Shown: positions 15,824 to 23,943, counted from the first letter of the stretch. The stretch is 33,548 bases of DNA from an uncultured Pelagibacteraceae bacterium (GCA_902604785.1 CACLAC010000009.1:1-33548); one strand, 5' to 3'. A program made the numbers and translations. Notes: a model not told the origin generated them from the letters alone.

Positions 15824-16069
15824 TTAAATTGTTTTTCTGGGATCTTTTATTTTTTTCATCTTATCTATTAGACCAGACATTTTTGCACTTATATAAATTA
15901 TGTAAACTACCGTAATCCCTAGTAGCATTGTTGATAAAAAAACAAATATTGCTGTTAAAATTTTTTCTTGAAACCAATTTTCTATACCTGAATTTGAATA
16001 ATATAAAAGATTCCAAAAAAATAAGAAAACTAATTCATATATAACTATGATTTTAAACATCTGATCCAT
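15824..16069 (-). CDS. Small two-span membrane protein, unknown
   Basis: This 81-residue protein has two hydrophobic segments (about residues 6-24 and 38-61) followed by a short basic C-terminal tail (KMKKIKDPRKTI). I do not recognise the family. It lies 25 bases upstream of the DUF2805 gene on the same strand and is probably the first gene of the three-gene unit with DUF2805 and the FAD-domain protein. The gap upstream of it contains a GC-rich palindrome. It could be a membrane anchor or a sensor accessory, but nothing in the sequence decides this. Confidence 0.6.
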   Translation of the reverse strand: MDQMFKIIVIYELVFLFFWNLLYYSNSGIENWFQEKILTAIFVFLSTMLLGITVVYIIYISAKMSGLIDKMKKIKDPRKTI

Positions 16070-16104
16070 TTAGGTTATTTAATTATTTCTTCCATTAACA
16101 TTCT

Positions 16105-16144
16105 GTCGCACATGAGATGTGCAACTCGTCGCATTTAAATGTTA
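16105..16144. promoter_or_regulatory. Palindrome-rich putative operator between divergent genes
   Basis: In a 106-base intergenic gap, GCACAT-GAG-ATGTGC forms a perfect inverted repeat (16108-16122). The hexamer GTCGCA occurs twice, at 16105-16110 and 16128-16133. CATTTAAATG at 16132-16141 is a second palindrome, and TAACATT/AATGTTA bracket the whole (16096-16102 and 16138-16144). It is a conspicuous G+C island in A+T-rich DNA and lacks a T-tract, so an operator is more likely than a terminator. It could control the divergent membrane-protein/DUF2805/FAD unit and the SDR gene. Confidence 0.45.
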
Positions 16145-16175
16145 CATAAATTTTAAAAGAAGATATTATATTTTC

Positions 16176-16928
16176 ATGAAAAGTATTTGGATAACTGGCG
16201 CTAGTAGTGGCATCGGCAAGGCGCTTACACTAAAATTTGCCAATGAAGGATGGCAGGTTGCCGCATCTGCAAGAAGAGAAGATCTTTTAAATAAAATTGC
16301 AGAATCAAATGAAAATATTTCTTCATTTCCTTTAGATGTAACCGACAGTGAAAAATGTAAAAATGTATTTGAGCAAATTAAAAACAAACTTAAAAGTATT
16401 GATATTTGTTTTTTTTCTACTGGAACCTGGGATCCAAAAAAAGAAAAAGAAATTGATATAGATCAAATGAAAAAAGTAATGAACGTAAATTTCTTTGGTA
16501 CTTTAAATTGTATTAAAGCAGTGGAGAAATATTTTAGAGAAAAAAATACGGGCCATATATCAATTGTTTCTTCAATAGCTGGTTATAGAGGCTTGCCAAA
16601 TTCTACTGGATATGGTGCCTCAAAGGCTGCATTAAACAATTTGGCTGAAAGCCTTTATTTTGATTTTGGTAGAAACAATGTAAGAGTTTCATTAGTTTCC
16701 CCCGGTTTCATCAAAACTCAAATGACTGATAAAAATCAATTTAAAATGCCTTTTTTAAAGACAGCTGAATATGCTGCAGATAAAATATATAAAGGTTTAA
16801 TAAATGGTTCTAGTTTTGAAATTGATTTTCCAAAAGAACTTACATTAATTTTAAAATTTCTAAAAATATTACCTGACAGCCTATATTTTAAAATAATAAA
16901 AAAATTAACTAAATATCAAAAACGTTGA
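16176..16928 (+). CDS. Short-chain dehydrogenase/reductase, canonical
   Basis: This 250-residue SDR is inferred to be active. The cofactor motif TGASSGIG is at 7-14, and the catalytic Ser and YGASK (Tyr and Lys) lie in IVSSIAGYRG ... TGYGASKAALNNLAE. The start is taken at the ATG giving MKSIWITGASSG. An upstream in-frame ATG at 16119 would add 19 residues with no family support and would run into the palindromic intergenic region. The Arg-Arg after the second strand (SARREDLL) favours NADP. It sits on the plus strand among minus-strand lipid genes, and its stop is one base from the convergent DUF3833 gene. An SDR with DUF3833, CFA, DUF1365 and an FAD enzyme is a recurrent set in proteobacteria, so it may act on a modified fatty acyl chain. 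Confidence 0.88.
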   Translation: MKSIWITGASSGIGKALTLKFANEGWQVAASARREDLLNKIAESNENISSFPLDVTDSEKCKNVFEQIKNKLKSIDICFFSTGTWDPKKEKEIDIDQMKKVMNVNFFGTLNCIKAVEKYFREKNTGHISIVSSIAGYRGLPNSTGYGASKAALNNLAESLYFDFGRNNVRVSLVSPGFIKTQMTDKNQFKMPFLKTAEYAADKIYKGLINGSSFEIDFPKELTLILKFLKILPDSLYFKIIKKLTKYQKR

Positions 16929-16929
16929 A

Positions 16930-17478
16930 TTAATCTTTTACAAACATCACGGTCAATTCGGCAACCTTAATACCAAATTTAGTCATTTTAGCTCTATTAA
17001 TCGCAACTCTTTCGTCCTGCATAAAAATCCAATCATCAAAAGTGATTTTCATTTCTCTACCTTTTACTGGGACTAGCAAAACATATTCAAACTTAAAAGC
17101 AGGACCATATGAATAACCTCGTGCTTTACCAACTACATCTCCCGCAGTACCTTCATAGTTATGTTCATCAATTTTAGTAATTTCCCATTGTCTTGTTTGA
17201 ACTTCTCCATCACTCCAATTAAATTTTTCATCTAATATCAACTGCTTACCATCCCATTTTCCATTCAATTCTGCTGAAAATTGTCTTGTAACTTTGCCCG
17301 ATCTATTTTGAAGTATTCCCCAAGCTTTAACATTACCCGAAAGATAATCTTCAATTATTAATCTGGGATTTTGATCTTTAAAATCTTCTGGTTTCATGGA
17401 TTGTTTATTTGAACAACTTGTAATGAATACAAGAGTTGTAATCAATAAAAATAATCTAAAACTTATAATTTTTTTCAT
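16930..17478 (-). CDS. DUF3833 lipoprotein
   Basis: This 182-residue predicted lipoprotein has an N-terminal hydrophobic leader ending FITSC, with Cys22 the probable lipidated residue. The mature part matches DUF3833: an antiparallel-beta-rich sequence including LIIEDYLSGNVKAWGILQNR, LDEKFNWSDGEVQTR, YEGTAGDVVGKARGY in parts and FDDWIFMQDERVAINRA. Family members accompany CFA-type lipid methylases and FAD amine-oxidase-like genes. A role in handling modified lipid in the envelope is plausible but unproven. It begins nine bases after the CFA-like gene and is the last gene of the long minus-strand operon. Confidence 0.87.
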   Translation of the reverse strand: MKKIISFRLFLLITTLVFITSCSNKQSMKPEDFKDQNPRLIIEDYLSGNVKAWGILQNRSGKVTRQFSAELNGKWDGKQLILDEKFNWSDGEVQTRQWEITKIDEHNYEGTAGDVVGKARGYSYGPAFKFEYVLLVPVKGREMKITFDDWIFMQDERVAINRAKMTKFGIKVAELTVMFVKD

Positions 17479-17487
17479 AATATTAAT

Positions 17488-18666
17488 TTATCTATTTTGG
17501 AGTGAAAATTGTATGAGATCAATATTTTTTGATTTAAATCCAGCTTCACAATAAGATAAATAAAAATGCCACATTCTCTTAAATGTTAAATCAAATCCTT
17601 GCTTTGAAATAGTTTCCCACTTATTAAAAAACTCATCTCTCCACAATTTTAAAGTATTTGAATAATGAAGGCCGTATGATTCATATTTATCTATAGACAA
17701 ACCTTTGTTTGAAGAAATAGAATATAAGCTTTTTTTTGATGGTAAAAAACCACCAGGAAAAATATATTTTTGGATAAAATCTTGCTTTGTTTTATATCTA
17801 TCAAATAAATCGTCACTTATTGTTATCGCCTGGATAGCAGCTTTACCATTTTTAGATAAATTTGATTTTATTGTATTAAAATAGCTTGATAAATAATTTT
17901 TTCCTACTGCTTCAATCATTTCTATAGATGCAATAGAATTATATTTATCTTCAATATCTCTATAGTCTTTTAATTTAATTTGAACCTTTTCATTAAGCCC
18001 ATTTTCAAAAATTCTTTTAGAGGCATACTCAAATTGCTTTTGTGAAATTGTTATACAGTCCATTTTGACATCGTAATTTTTACCCACAAACTCTGCAAAA
18101 CCTCCCCAACCACATCCAATTTCTAAAATCTTATCTCCAGAATTTGGATTTATTAATGATAATAGTTTTTTATACTTGTTAATTTGTGCAGACTCTAAAT
18201 TTGAGTCATGCTGTTCAAATATAGCACTCGAATAAGTTAAACTAGGATCTAGCCATAATGAAAAAAACTCATTGCCTAAATCATAATGTTTTGCAATATT
18301 TTCTTTACTTTTTAATTTGTTATTTTTTATAAAAATACTCTTTACATTATTAACTAAAGAGAAATCTAATAAACCAGAAAATTTGTAAACTAGTTTTATA
18401 TTTTTTGCAGTTAATTCTATTAAATTAGTCAAGTCATCAGTTTCAAAATCACCTCTCATATAAGATTCTGCCAAACCAATACTTCCACTTTTTATAATTT
18501 TATAAGTCAAACCAGGCTTATTAATCTTTATTTTTACTTTTAGTTCTTCATTTGGGTTCCCAAAATTATATTTTTTATTATCAAAATTTACTAATTCAAT
18601 GCTTCCGTGTTTAATAAACTTAAGAGAATTAAAGACAATTTTATCTGCTACTTTGTTAAAATTCAT
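17488..18666 (-). CDS. Cyclopropane-fatty-acid synthase-like SAM methyltransferase (CFA/UfaM type)
   Basis: This 392-residue enzyme belongs to the CFA synthase family, which methylates or cyclopropanates unsaturated acyl chains in membrane phospholipids. Visible features are NIAKHYDLGNEFFSLWLD at about 123-140, SYSS-like LTYSSAIFE, the SAM-binding ILEIGCGWGGFAEF at about 184-197, SIEMIEAVGKNY, FIQKYIFPGGFLPS and the C-terminal YLSYCEAGF. Length fits CFA. In Rhodobacter a related enzyme makes a methylated unsaturated acyl chain that is a precursor of furan fatty acids in the singlet-oxygen response (from memory). The DUF1365, FAD-enzyme and DUF3833 neighbours favour that type of role over simple cyclopropanation. 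It overlaps the DUF1365 gene by four bases. Confidence 0.9.
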   Translation of the reverse strand: MNFNKVADKIVFNSLKFIKHGSIELVNFDNKKYNFGNPNEELKVKIKINKPGLTYKIIKSGSIGLAESYMRGDFETDDLTNLIELTAKNIKLVYKFSGLLDFSLVNNVKSIFIKNNKLKSKENIAKHYDLGNEFFSLWLDPSLTYSSAIFEQHDSNLESAQINKYKKLLSLINPNSGDKILEIGCGWGGFAEFVGKNYDVKMDCITISQKQFEYASKRIFENGLNEKVQIKLKDYRDIEDKYNSIASIEMIEAVGKNYLSSYFNTIKSNLSKNGKAAIQAITISDDLFDRYKTKQDFIQKYIFPGGFLPSKKSLYSISSNKGLSIDKYESYGLHYSNTLKLWRDEFFNKWETISKQGFDLTFKRMWHFYLSYCEAGFKSKNIDLIQFSLQNR

Positions 18667-19430
18667 TTTTTTTCTATAGATAAATTATTTCTTATTTTTA
18701 ATTTTCTTTTAATAATTTTAATGCCTTTTAACCATAATTTTAATGCTTCATAATGTATTGCGGCAATAATTTTAAAGGTCATTAATGGGTGTGAAATATA
18801 AGAGGTTAATAAATTTTTTTCATTTAATTCTGCTGCTTTTCCATCTTGTGAGGCATACAGAAGTTTTCCATTTTTATCTTTTTGATCAATAATAACAGAA
18901 ATTTTATCTGATGGTTTTAATACTCTAAAATAGTAATGACATTCCATTTCTATAAAAGGTGAAACATGAAATTTTTTAGTACAATCATTTATGATAACTT
19001 TTTTATCTTCAGTTTTAAATACATAGGTATGCTGTTCACCGAAAGTGTTTTTAACTTCATACAAAATTGCTATTAATCTTGAACCTTCATCATAAATAAA
19101 GAAAACGCTTAAAGGATTAAATACATAGCCAAAAATTCTAGGATAGCATAATATTTTTATTTGAATTTTACGATTTTCAATTCCTATATCTTTTAAATTT
19201 TTAATTACCCATTCTTTAACAGATGTGCCATCTCTAGGTCCATGATCTTTGTCAAAAAAACTTATAATATTGAATTTATTATAAGAAAAAATTTTTATTT
19301 TATTCTCAATTATTTCTAATTCATCTATGTCGATTAATAGGGAAAAAACATTATATTTAAAATAATGTTCTTTAGGTTTAAATCTTCTGTGAATTACTTT
19401 GCCATTATATATTATAGAGTTTTTAATCAT
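18663..19430 (-). CDS. DUF1365 family protein
   Basis: This 255-residue protein matches DUF1365. Key segments are IYNGKVIHRRFKPKEHYFKYNVFSLLIDIDEL in pieces at the N-terminus, DHGPRDGTSVKEWV at about 62-75, YPRIFGYVFNPLSVFFIYDE at about 97-116, YEVKNTFGEQHTYVF at about 124-138, and SPFIEMECHYYFRV. No biochemical function is established. The gene is almost always sandwiched between an FAD amine-oxidase-like gene and a CFA-like gene, as here, pointing to a shared lipid-modification pathway. It overlaps the upstream FAD gene by eight bases and the downstream CFA gene by four, so the three are translationally coupled. Confidence 0.9.
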   Translation of the reverse strand: MIKNSIIYNGKVIHRRFKPKEHYFKYNVFSLLIDIDELEIIENKIKIFSYNKFNIISFFDKDHGPRDGTSVKEWVIKNLKDIGIENRKIQIKILCYPRIFGYVFNPLSVFFIYDEGSRLIAILYEVKNTFGEQHTYVFKTEDKKVIINDCTKKFHVSPFIEMECHYYFRVLKPSDKISVIIDQKDKNGKLLYASQDGKAAELNEKNLLTSYISHPLMTFKIIAAIHYEALKLWLKGIKIIKRKLKIRNNLSIEKK

Positions 19431-20661
19431 CTAAAAACTTAATCATTTCAATTGAAGATTTTATTCCATCTTCATGAAATCCATAACCAAAATAACTTCC
19501 ACAGAATAAAATATCTTTTTTATTTTGCAATAAGCTTAATTTTTTTTGAGTATCTAATGCTTCTTGATCAAAATAAGGGTGTGTAAAATTAACTTTTTTT
19601 ATTATTTTATTTTCAGAAATTTCAAAAAAAGGATTTAAAGTTAAAAATATATTTTCTTTACATTTTAAATTTTGTAAAATATTTAACCAATAAGTTAAAG
19701 AATTTATTTCTGGTTTTTTTGAATTAACATGAGAATTCCAAGAAGACCATGCGCTTTTATTTTTTGGCATAACCTGTTCATCGGTATGGATGACTGCGAT
19801 ATTTTTTTTATAATTAAAATTTGATAAAATTTCTTTTTCTTCCTTTAATGGATCATCTAATATTGATAGCGCATCATTTGCATGTGTGGCTACTACTACT
19901 TTGTCGTAGTCAAAAAACTCATTCTTTTCACCATAATATATTTGTACACCTTTAGATAACCTTTTTATATTATGGATTCTATAATTTTTGTAATATTCAC
20001 CACTTATCTTCGATAAAATTTTGTTAACATATGTTCTGCTCCTATTTGATACTGTAAACCACTGAGGTCTATTTTTTAATTTAAATAGTCCATGATTTTG
20101 AAAAAACTTTAAAAAAAATTTTAATGGCATTTTGCTTGCTTCATAAGGAGGCATTGACCATATGGCAGATACCATTGGTATTAAATGATAATCTATAAAA
20201 GATTTTGATAGTTTATTTTTTTTTAAAAAGTCACCAAGAGTAACCTTTTCTTCAAAATTATTAATTTTATCGCAGTGATTATAAAATTTAATAATATCAA
20301 AAAACATTTTAAGAAAATTTATATTAAATAAATTTATTTTGTTTGCAAAAATACCTTTCAAACCTTTCCCAGAGTATTCAAACTTTGTATCTTGAACTGA
20401 TACAGAAAAAGACATGTCGCTTCTTTCTATTTCTACATCATTTTCTAAAAAGAATTTTATCAGATTGGGGTATGTTTGGTGATTAAATACAATAAATCCT
20501 ATATCTACTGAAATTTTTTTTTCATTAATTAAAATATCTAATGTATGCGAATGACCTCCAAAATGATCTTCTTGTTCGAATAAATCTACGTAGTGTTTTT
20601 TTGAAAGAAAATAGGCTGCACTTAGGCCTGATATTCCTGATCCAATAACTGCTATTTTCAT
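19423..20661 (-). CDS. FAD-dependent amine-oxidase/desaturase-like oxidoreductase
   Basis: This 412-residue flavoprotein is of the NAD(P)/FAD-binding amine-oxidase-like group. It has IAVIGSGISGLSAAYFLSKK at 3-22, EQEDHFGGHSHTLDI at 29-44 (the GG motif typical of phytoene-desaturase-like proteins), VDIGFIVFNHQTYPNL, and the C-terminal flavin segment DILFCGSYFGYGFHEDGI at about 382-399. Family members in this context are annotated as dehydrogenases or desaturases of unknown substrate. Beside CFA and DUF1365, action on a methylated acyl chain is the best inference. It overlaps the upstream DMT gene by four bases (ATGA). Confidence 0.87.
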   Translation of the reverse strand: MKIAVIGSGISGLSAAYFLSKKHYVDLFEQEDHFGGHSHTLDILINEKKISVDIGFIVFNHQTYPNLIKFFLENDVEIERSDMSFSVSVQDTKFEYSGKGLKGIFANKINLFNINFLKMFFDIIKFYNHCDKINNFEEKVTLGDFLKKNKLSKSFIDYHLIPMVSAIWSMPPYEASKMPLKFFLKFFQNHGLFKLKNRPQWFTVSNRSRTYVNKILSKISGEYYKNYRIHNIKRLSKGVQIYYGEKNEFFDYDKVVVATHANDALSILDDPLKEEKEILSNFNYKKNIAVIHTDEQVMPKNKSAWSSWNSHVNSKKPEINSLTYWLNILQNLKCKENIFLTLNPFFEISENKIIKKVNFTHPYFDQEALDTQKKLSLLQNKKDILFCGSYFGYGFHEDGIKSSIEMIKFLDD

Positions 20662-21530
20662 TTGGATATTTTTTCTCTACTTAATAAAGAGTAGAATTGT
20701 ATAAATACTGCAAATAAAATAATTGTTCCTCCAATTAATGCAAAAAATTCTGGACTTTCGTCTAAAAATAACCATGCCCAAAACGGTCCAAATACTGCCT
20801 CTGTCATCATTAAAATTCCAACTATTGCTGACAAAGTTTTCTTTGCACCTATTGTTATAAAAATAAAACCGAGACCAACTTGGAAAAAGCCCGCAATAAG
20901 TGCCAAAAAAAGATCATGTGTAGAAATGTTTATTTTCGTTGAAGCGAAATAGCCTATTAACATTGCAACTATTCCAGCAAATAATTGTAACGGTATCATA
21001 TCAACATTGGGATATTTTCTTACAATAATTATTAAAACCGCGAATGAGCTTGGCATAATAAATGCAACTAGATTTCCAGATAATTGTCCTGGTGATAAAG
21101 AACTGCCCACCATTAACAGTATTCCAGATATTGCAAGAATTATTGATGCTAAAGTTAATTTAGAAATTTTTTCTTTTAAAAATAAATAACCAAAAATTGC
21201 TAAAAAAATAGCTTGTGTTTGAATTATAAAATTAGCATTTGCAACTGTTGTATTATACATTGCAAAAACATAGGCACTAAAACCTAAGCCAAGTACTATG
21301 CCTCCAATAAATCCAGGTACACCTGATTTATATAAGGCAACAAATATTTTTTTTTTATAGGTGAATAATAAAAAAATAATAACTAATAAAACAAAAAACA
21401 ATTGTCTCCAAAAAAGTATCTGCCATAAAGTTGCTCCTTCAAAAGATTTAACTATTAAACCTCCAAAACTTAAGCAAAATGCCCCTAAAAAAACTAATAA
21501 AGGTCCTGGTAATTTTGAAATTAAACTCAT
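20658..21530 (-). CDS. DMT-superfamily permease (EamA type)
   Basis: This 290-residue membrane protein has about ten hydrophobic segments in two EamA repeats. Typical stretches are GPLLVFLGAFCLSFGGLIVK, LWQILFWRQLFFVLLV, FIIQTQAIFLAIFGYLFLKEKISK and, in the second repeat, MTEAVFGPFWAWLFLDESPEF. The substrate cannot be read from sequence. It overlaps pxpC upstream and the FAD oxidoreductase gene downstream by four bases each (ATGA). Physical coupling to the oxoprolinase genes makes a role in amino-acid or pyroglutamate movement possible. It is the hinge between the oxoprolinase module and the lipid module. Confidence 0.88.
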   Translation of the reverse strand: MSLISKLPGPLLVFLGAFCLSFGGLIVKSFEGATLWQILFWRQLFFVLLVIIFLLFTYKKKIFVALYKSGVPGFIGGIVLGLGFSAYVFAMYNTTVANANFIIQTQAIFLAIFGYLFLKEKISKLTLASIILAISGILLMVGSSLSPGQLSGNLVAFIMPSSFAVLIIIVRKYPNVDMIPLQLFAGIVAMLIGYFASTKINISTHDLFLALIAGFFQVGLGFIFITIGAKKTLSAIVGILMMTEAVFGPFWAWLFLDESPEFFALIGGTIILFAVFIQFYSLLSREKISK

Positions 21531-22474
21531 TGAATTTTTAATATCAAATTTTGTGTTTCCATTTGATAAAGTTTGAATAACATTTCTGCTTCAAGTAACT
21601 CTATTTCTTTAAATTTTATTTTAGAGCCTGGGGGTAGTTGTACCAATTTATCATAATCAGCGCTTATAACTATTCCAATCTTTGGATAACCTCCAATTGT
21701 TCCGTGATCAGATAGCATAATTATTGGATTTCCGTCAGCGGGTACTTGTATAACGCCTTTTATTAATCCTTCTGATTTAATGTTGGTATCAACAACATTT
21801 TCAATTTTATCGCCTTCCAATCTCATTCCCATTCGATCACTTAGTTTAGTAACTGTAAACTCATTTTCAAAAAATATTTTTTTACCTTCTTCTGAAAAAT
21901 AATTAAAATTTGTTCCTTTAATAACTCGTATATTTTCAATTTTTGAATTTAAATATTCTAATTTTCTTGATGAATTTAAAGAATGAGAATTTAATATATT
22001 AACCTGCTGATCCTTATCTATTTTTTTTCCATCATTAGCTCCTATTTTTGCTTTGGTGTTAGTAGAACAACTATCCCACTGAAATTGAATATCAAATTCT
22101 CCGCTTATTGCTAGATATCCATAAACTGAACTATTTGTTGAAAGAATATCTAATTCATCTTCATCTTCTAAAGTATAACTTTGATAACAGTTTCCTTCAA
22201 TTATATTTTTTTTTTTTATGATATTAAAATTTACATTTCCAGTTATATTAAAATTAATTCTTTCGCCTTTAAATTTTAATAGTGGACCTTGAAATGCAAA
22301 TTCAATAACGGGAGCGTTTTCTTTATTTCCTGCAATAGCATTGGACAACAAATAATTTCTATTATCCATTGCTCCACTAAATGGTATACCAAAGTGATAT
22401 AAATTTTTTCTACCTAAATCTTGAAAAGTGGTATTAATTCCAGACCTAATTACTTTAAAATGAGACATTGTCAT
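21527..22474 (-). CDS. pxpC: 5-oxoprolinase subunit C (biotin-dependent carboxyltransferase-like, KipA type)
   Basis: PxpC works with PxpA and PxpB in ATP-dependent opening of 5-oxoproline to glutamate. Family motifs are FKVIRSGINTTFQDLGR near the N-terminus, HFGIPFSGAMDNRNYLLSNAI, PVIEFAFQGP, LSDRMGMRLEG at about 214-224, GLIKGVIQVPADGNPIIMLSDHGTIGGYPKIG in pieces and VQLPPGSKIKF. The frame extends to a TTG at 22495, but the ATG at 22474 (MTMSHFKV) or the one at 22468 (MSHFKV) is more likely. I use 22474, giving 315 residues and a 20-base overlap with pxpB. It overlaps the DMT permease gene downstream by four bases. Confidence 0.9.
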   Translation of the reverse strand: MTMSHFKVIRSGINTTFQDLGRKNLYHFGIPFSGAMDNRNYLLSNAIAGNKENAPVIEFAFQGPLLKFKGERINFNITGNVNFNIIKKKNIIEGNCYQSYTLEDEDELDILSTNSSVYGYLAISGEFDIQFQWDSCSTNTKAKIGANDGKKIDKDQQVNILNSHSLNSSRKLEYLNSKIENIRVIKGTNFNYFSEEGKKIFFENEFTVTKLSDRMGMRLEGDKIENVVDTNIKSEGLIKGVIQVPADGNPIIMLSDHGTIGGYPKIGIVISADYDKLVQLPPGSKIKFKEIELLEAEMLFKLYQMETQNLILKIQ

Positions 22475-23141
22475 TTTGTTTTTTATATTCCTCAATTGTA
22501 ATTTGATTAAATTTTACAGTATCTCCTGGGTTAATTAAATTTGGCTCTAATTCATTTGATTTGTCAAAGATATTTAAAGGAGTATTACCAATAATATTCC
22601 ACCCTCCAGGACTTTCGAAACTATAAATATTGCAGAATTGTTCAGTGATGCCCACTGATCCTCTTGGAATTTTGACTCTTGGCGTTTCTAATCTTTTAGC
22701 TCTTAAGGTTACATCGGTATCACCTAAAAAAGGGTGTCCTGCTATAAAGCCTGTCATATAGCAGTAATACTCTTTTGAGAAAAATTTTTCGTAAATTTGA
22801 TCTTTTCTTATATTAAGTTTTTTTTCTAATCTTTTTATATCAAGGGCTAGCTTATCATCACAACAAATAGGAATGTTAATTAATCTACCTTCATTTTTTG
22901 AAAATTCTTTTATTTCTAAGTTTTCAATTTTTTTTTTTATTTCATTAAAATTTATAAAATTTAAATCAAATGAAACAATTAATTTATTATAAGAAGGAGT
23001 AATATTTGTAATTCCTTCAATCTTCTTTTCTTTAATATTTTTAAAATATTTTATTACCTTGGCGTTTGTTTCTTTATTAACTTCTTTTCCAAAATCGCAA
23101 TATAATGCTGCGTCACCAAGATTTAATATATTTTTTAGCAT
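22455..23141 (-). CDS. pxpB: 5-oxoprolinase subunit B (KipI type)
   Basis: This 228-residue PxpB/KipI-family protein is the partner of PxpC in 5-oxoprolinase. It begins LNLGDAALYCDFGKEV, typical of KipI openings. The middle has ITNITPSYNKLIVSFD, then YYCYMTGFIAGHPFLGDTD (where other members have GFxPGFxYLG), ETPRVKIPRGSVGITEQFCNIY and FESPGGWNIIGNTPL. The 'AGH' in place of 'PGF' is a modest variation. Its start codon is 28 bases from the divergent pxpA start. It heads a minus-strand operon that continues through pxpC and DMT into the lipid genes. Confidence 0.9.
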   Translation of the reverse strand: MLKNILNLGDAALYCDFGKEVNKETNAKVIKYFKNIKEKKIEGITNITPSYNKLIVSFDLNFINFNEIKKKIENLEIKEFSKNEGRLINIPICCDDKLALDIKRLEKKLNIRKDQIYEKFFSKEYYCYMTGFIAGHPFLGDTDVTLRAKRLETPRVKIPRGSVGITEQFCNIYSFESPGGWNIIGNTPLNIFDKSNELEPNLINPGDTVKFNQITIEEYKKQNDNVSF

Positions 23142-23145
23142 GTCA

Positions 23146-23154
23146 TGTTATACT
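23146..23154 (+). promoter_or_regulatory. Possible extended -10 promoter for pxpA
   Basis: TGTTATACT fits an extended -10 element (TGnTATACT) in the 28-base space between the pxpB and pxpA start codons. Transcription would begin near 23161, leaving a leader of only about 9 bases before the pxpA ATG at 23170. No convincing -35 was seen, but extended -10 promoters do not need a strong one. Confidence 0.4.
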
Positions 23155-23169
23155 TTAAGTAATAAAGTT

Positions 23170-23943
23170 ATGGAAATTAATATCAATTGTGACTTGGGTG
23201 AAAAATCGAAGTATCATTCTAACAAACATGATCCTGATCTACTAAGAATAGTAAATTCAGCAAATGTTGCCTGTGGATATCACGCTGGAGATGATGATTC
23301 AATGAATCAAGTGGTTAAAATATCAAAAAAAAATGGTGTAAGTATTGGTGCACATCCTTCATTTAATGATCCAGAAAACTTTGGAAGAAAAAGAATTAAT
23401 TTATCATCATCAGAAATTAGAAAGTTAATAATTGATCAATATGGAATTTTGCAAGAGATAGCCTCAAAGTATGGAGAAAATGTAACTCATATTAAGCCGC
23501 ATGGAGCATTAAACAATATGGCTTGTGAAGATATTGATTTAGCCACTACTCTAGCACGAGCAATAAATGAAATAAGTAAAGATTTAATTTACTTAGTTCC
23601 TACTGGATCCAAAATGGAAGAGGCTGCAAAAAAACTAAATATGAAAATAGCCTGTGAAATATTTGCAGATCGTAATTATGAAGACGACGGAAATCTCGTT
23701 TCAAGAAAAAAGTCTCATGCTTTAATAACAAACCCTGAGCAAGCGAAAAAACATGTATTGAGTATGGTGAAAAATCAGGCTTTAAATTGTCACAGTGGCA
23801 AGCAAATACCTTGTGAAATAGACTCTGTTTGCATACACGGAGATAACTTAAGTTCTTTACAAACGGCTAAAGCTATAAAAGATAACTTAATTAAACATGG
23901 ACTTAATTTAAAAGCATTAAATAAAATGAAAAAATTTATATAA
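23170..23943 (+). CDS. pxpA: 5-oxoprolinase subunit A (LamB/YcsF family)
   Basis: This is the 257-residue LamB/YcsF protein. The start is set at the ATG giving MEININCDLGEKS, the universal beginning of the family; an open frame reaching back to 23059 would add residues overlapping divergent pxpB. Family motifs follow: SANVACGYHAGDDDSM at about 36-51, GVSIGAHPSFNDPENFGR, HIKPHGALNNMA at about 113-124, EIFADRNYEDDGNLVSR and CIHGDNLSSLQTA. The Asp/His-rich motifs form a putative metal or catalytic centre. pxpA on one strand and pxpBC on the other still supply a complete 5-oxoprolinase set, which would recover glutamate from pyroglutamate. Confidence 0.93.
   Translation: MEININCDLGEKSKYHSNKHDPDLLRIVNSANVACGYHAGDDDSMNQVVKISKKNGVSIGAHPSFNDPENFGRKRINLSSSEIRKLIIDQYGILQEIASKYGENVTHIKPHGALNNMACEDIDLATTLARAINEISKDLIYLVPTGSKMEEAAKKLNMKIACEIFADRNYEDDGNLVSRKKSHALITNPEQAKKHVLSMVKNQALNCHSGKQIPCEIDSVCIHGDNLSSLQTAKAIKDNLIKHGLNLKALNKMKKFI

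Noticed and set aside
16119..16175. 19-residue N-terminal extension of the canonical SDR
   Set aside because: The residues do not resemble SDRs, and the start would overlap the palindrome cluster; MKSIWITGASSG is the normal beginning.
22475..22495. TTG start for pxpC
   Set aside because: Adds seven residues without family support; ATG codons at 22474 and 22468 lie closer to the conserved beginning.
23059..23169. In-frame extension of pxpA to an upstream ATG at 23059
   Set aside because: It would overlap the divergent pxpB coding start by more than 80 bases, and LamB/YcsF proteins start right at MxxNxDxGE, matching the ATG at 23170.
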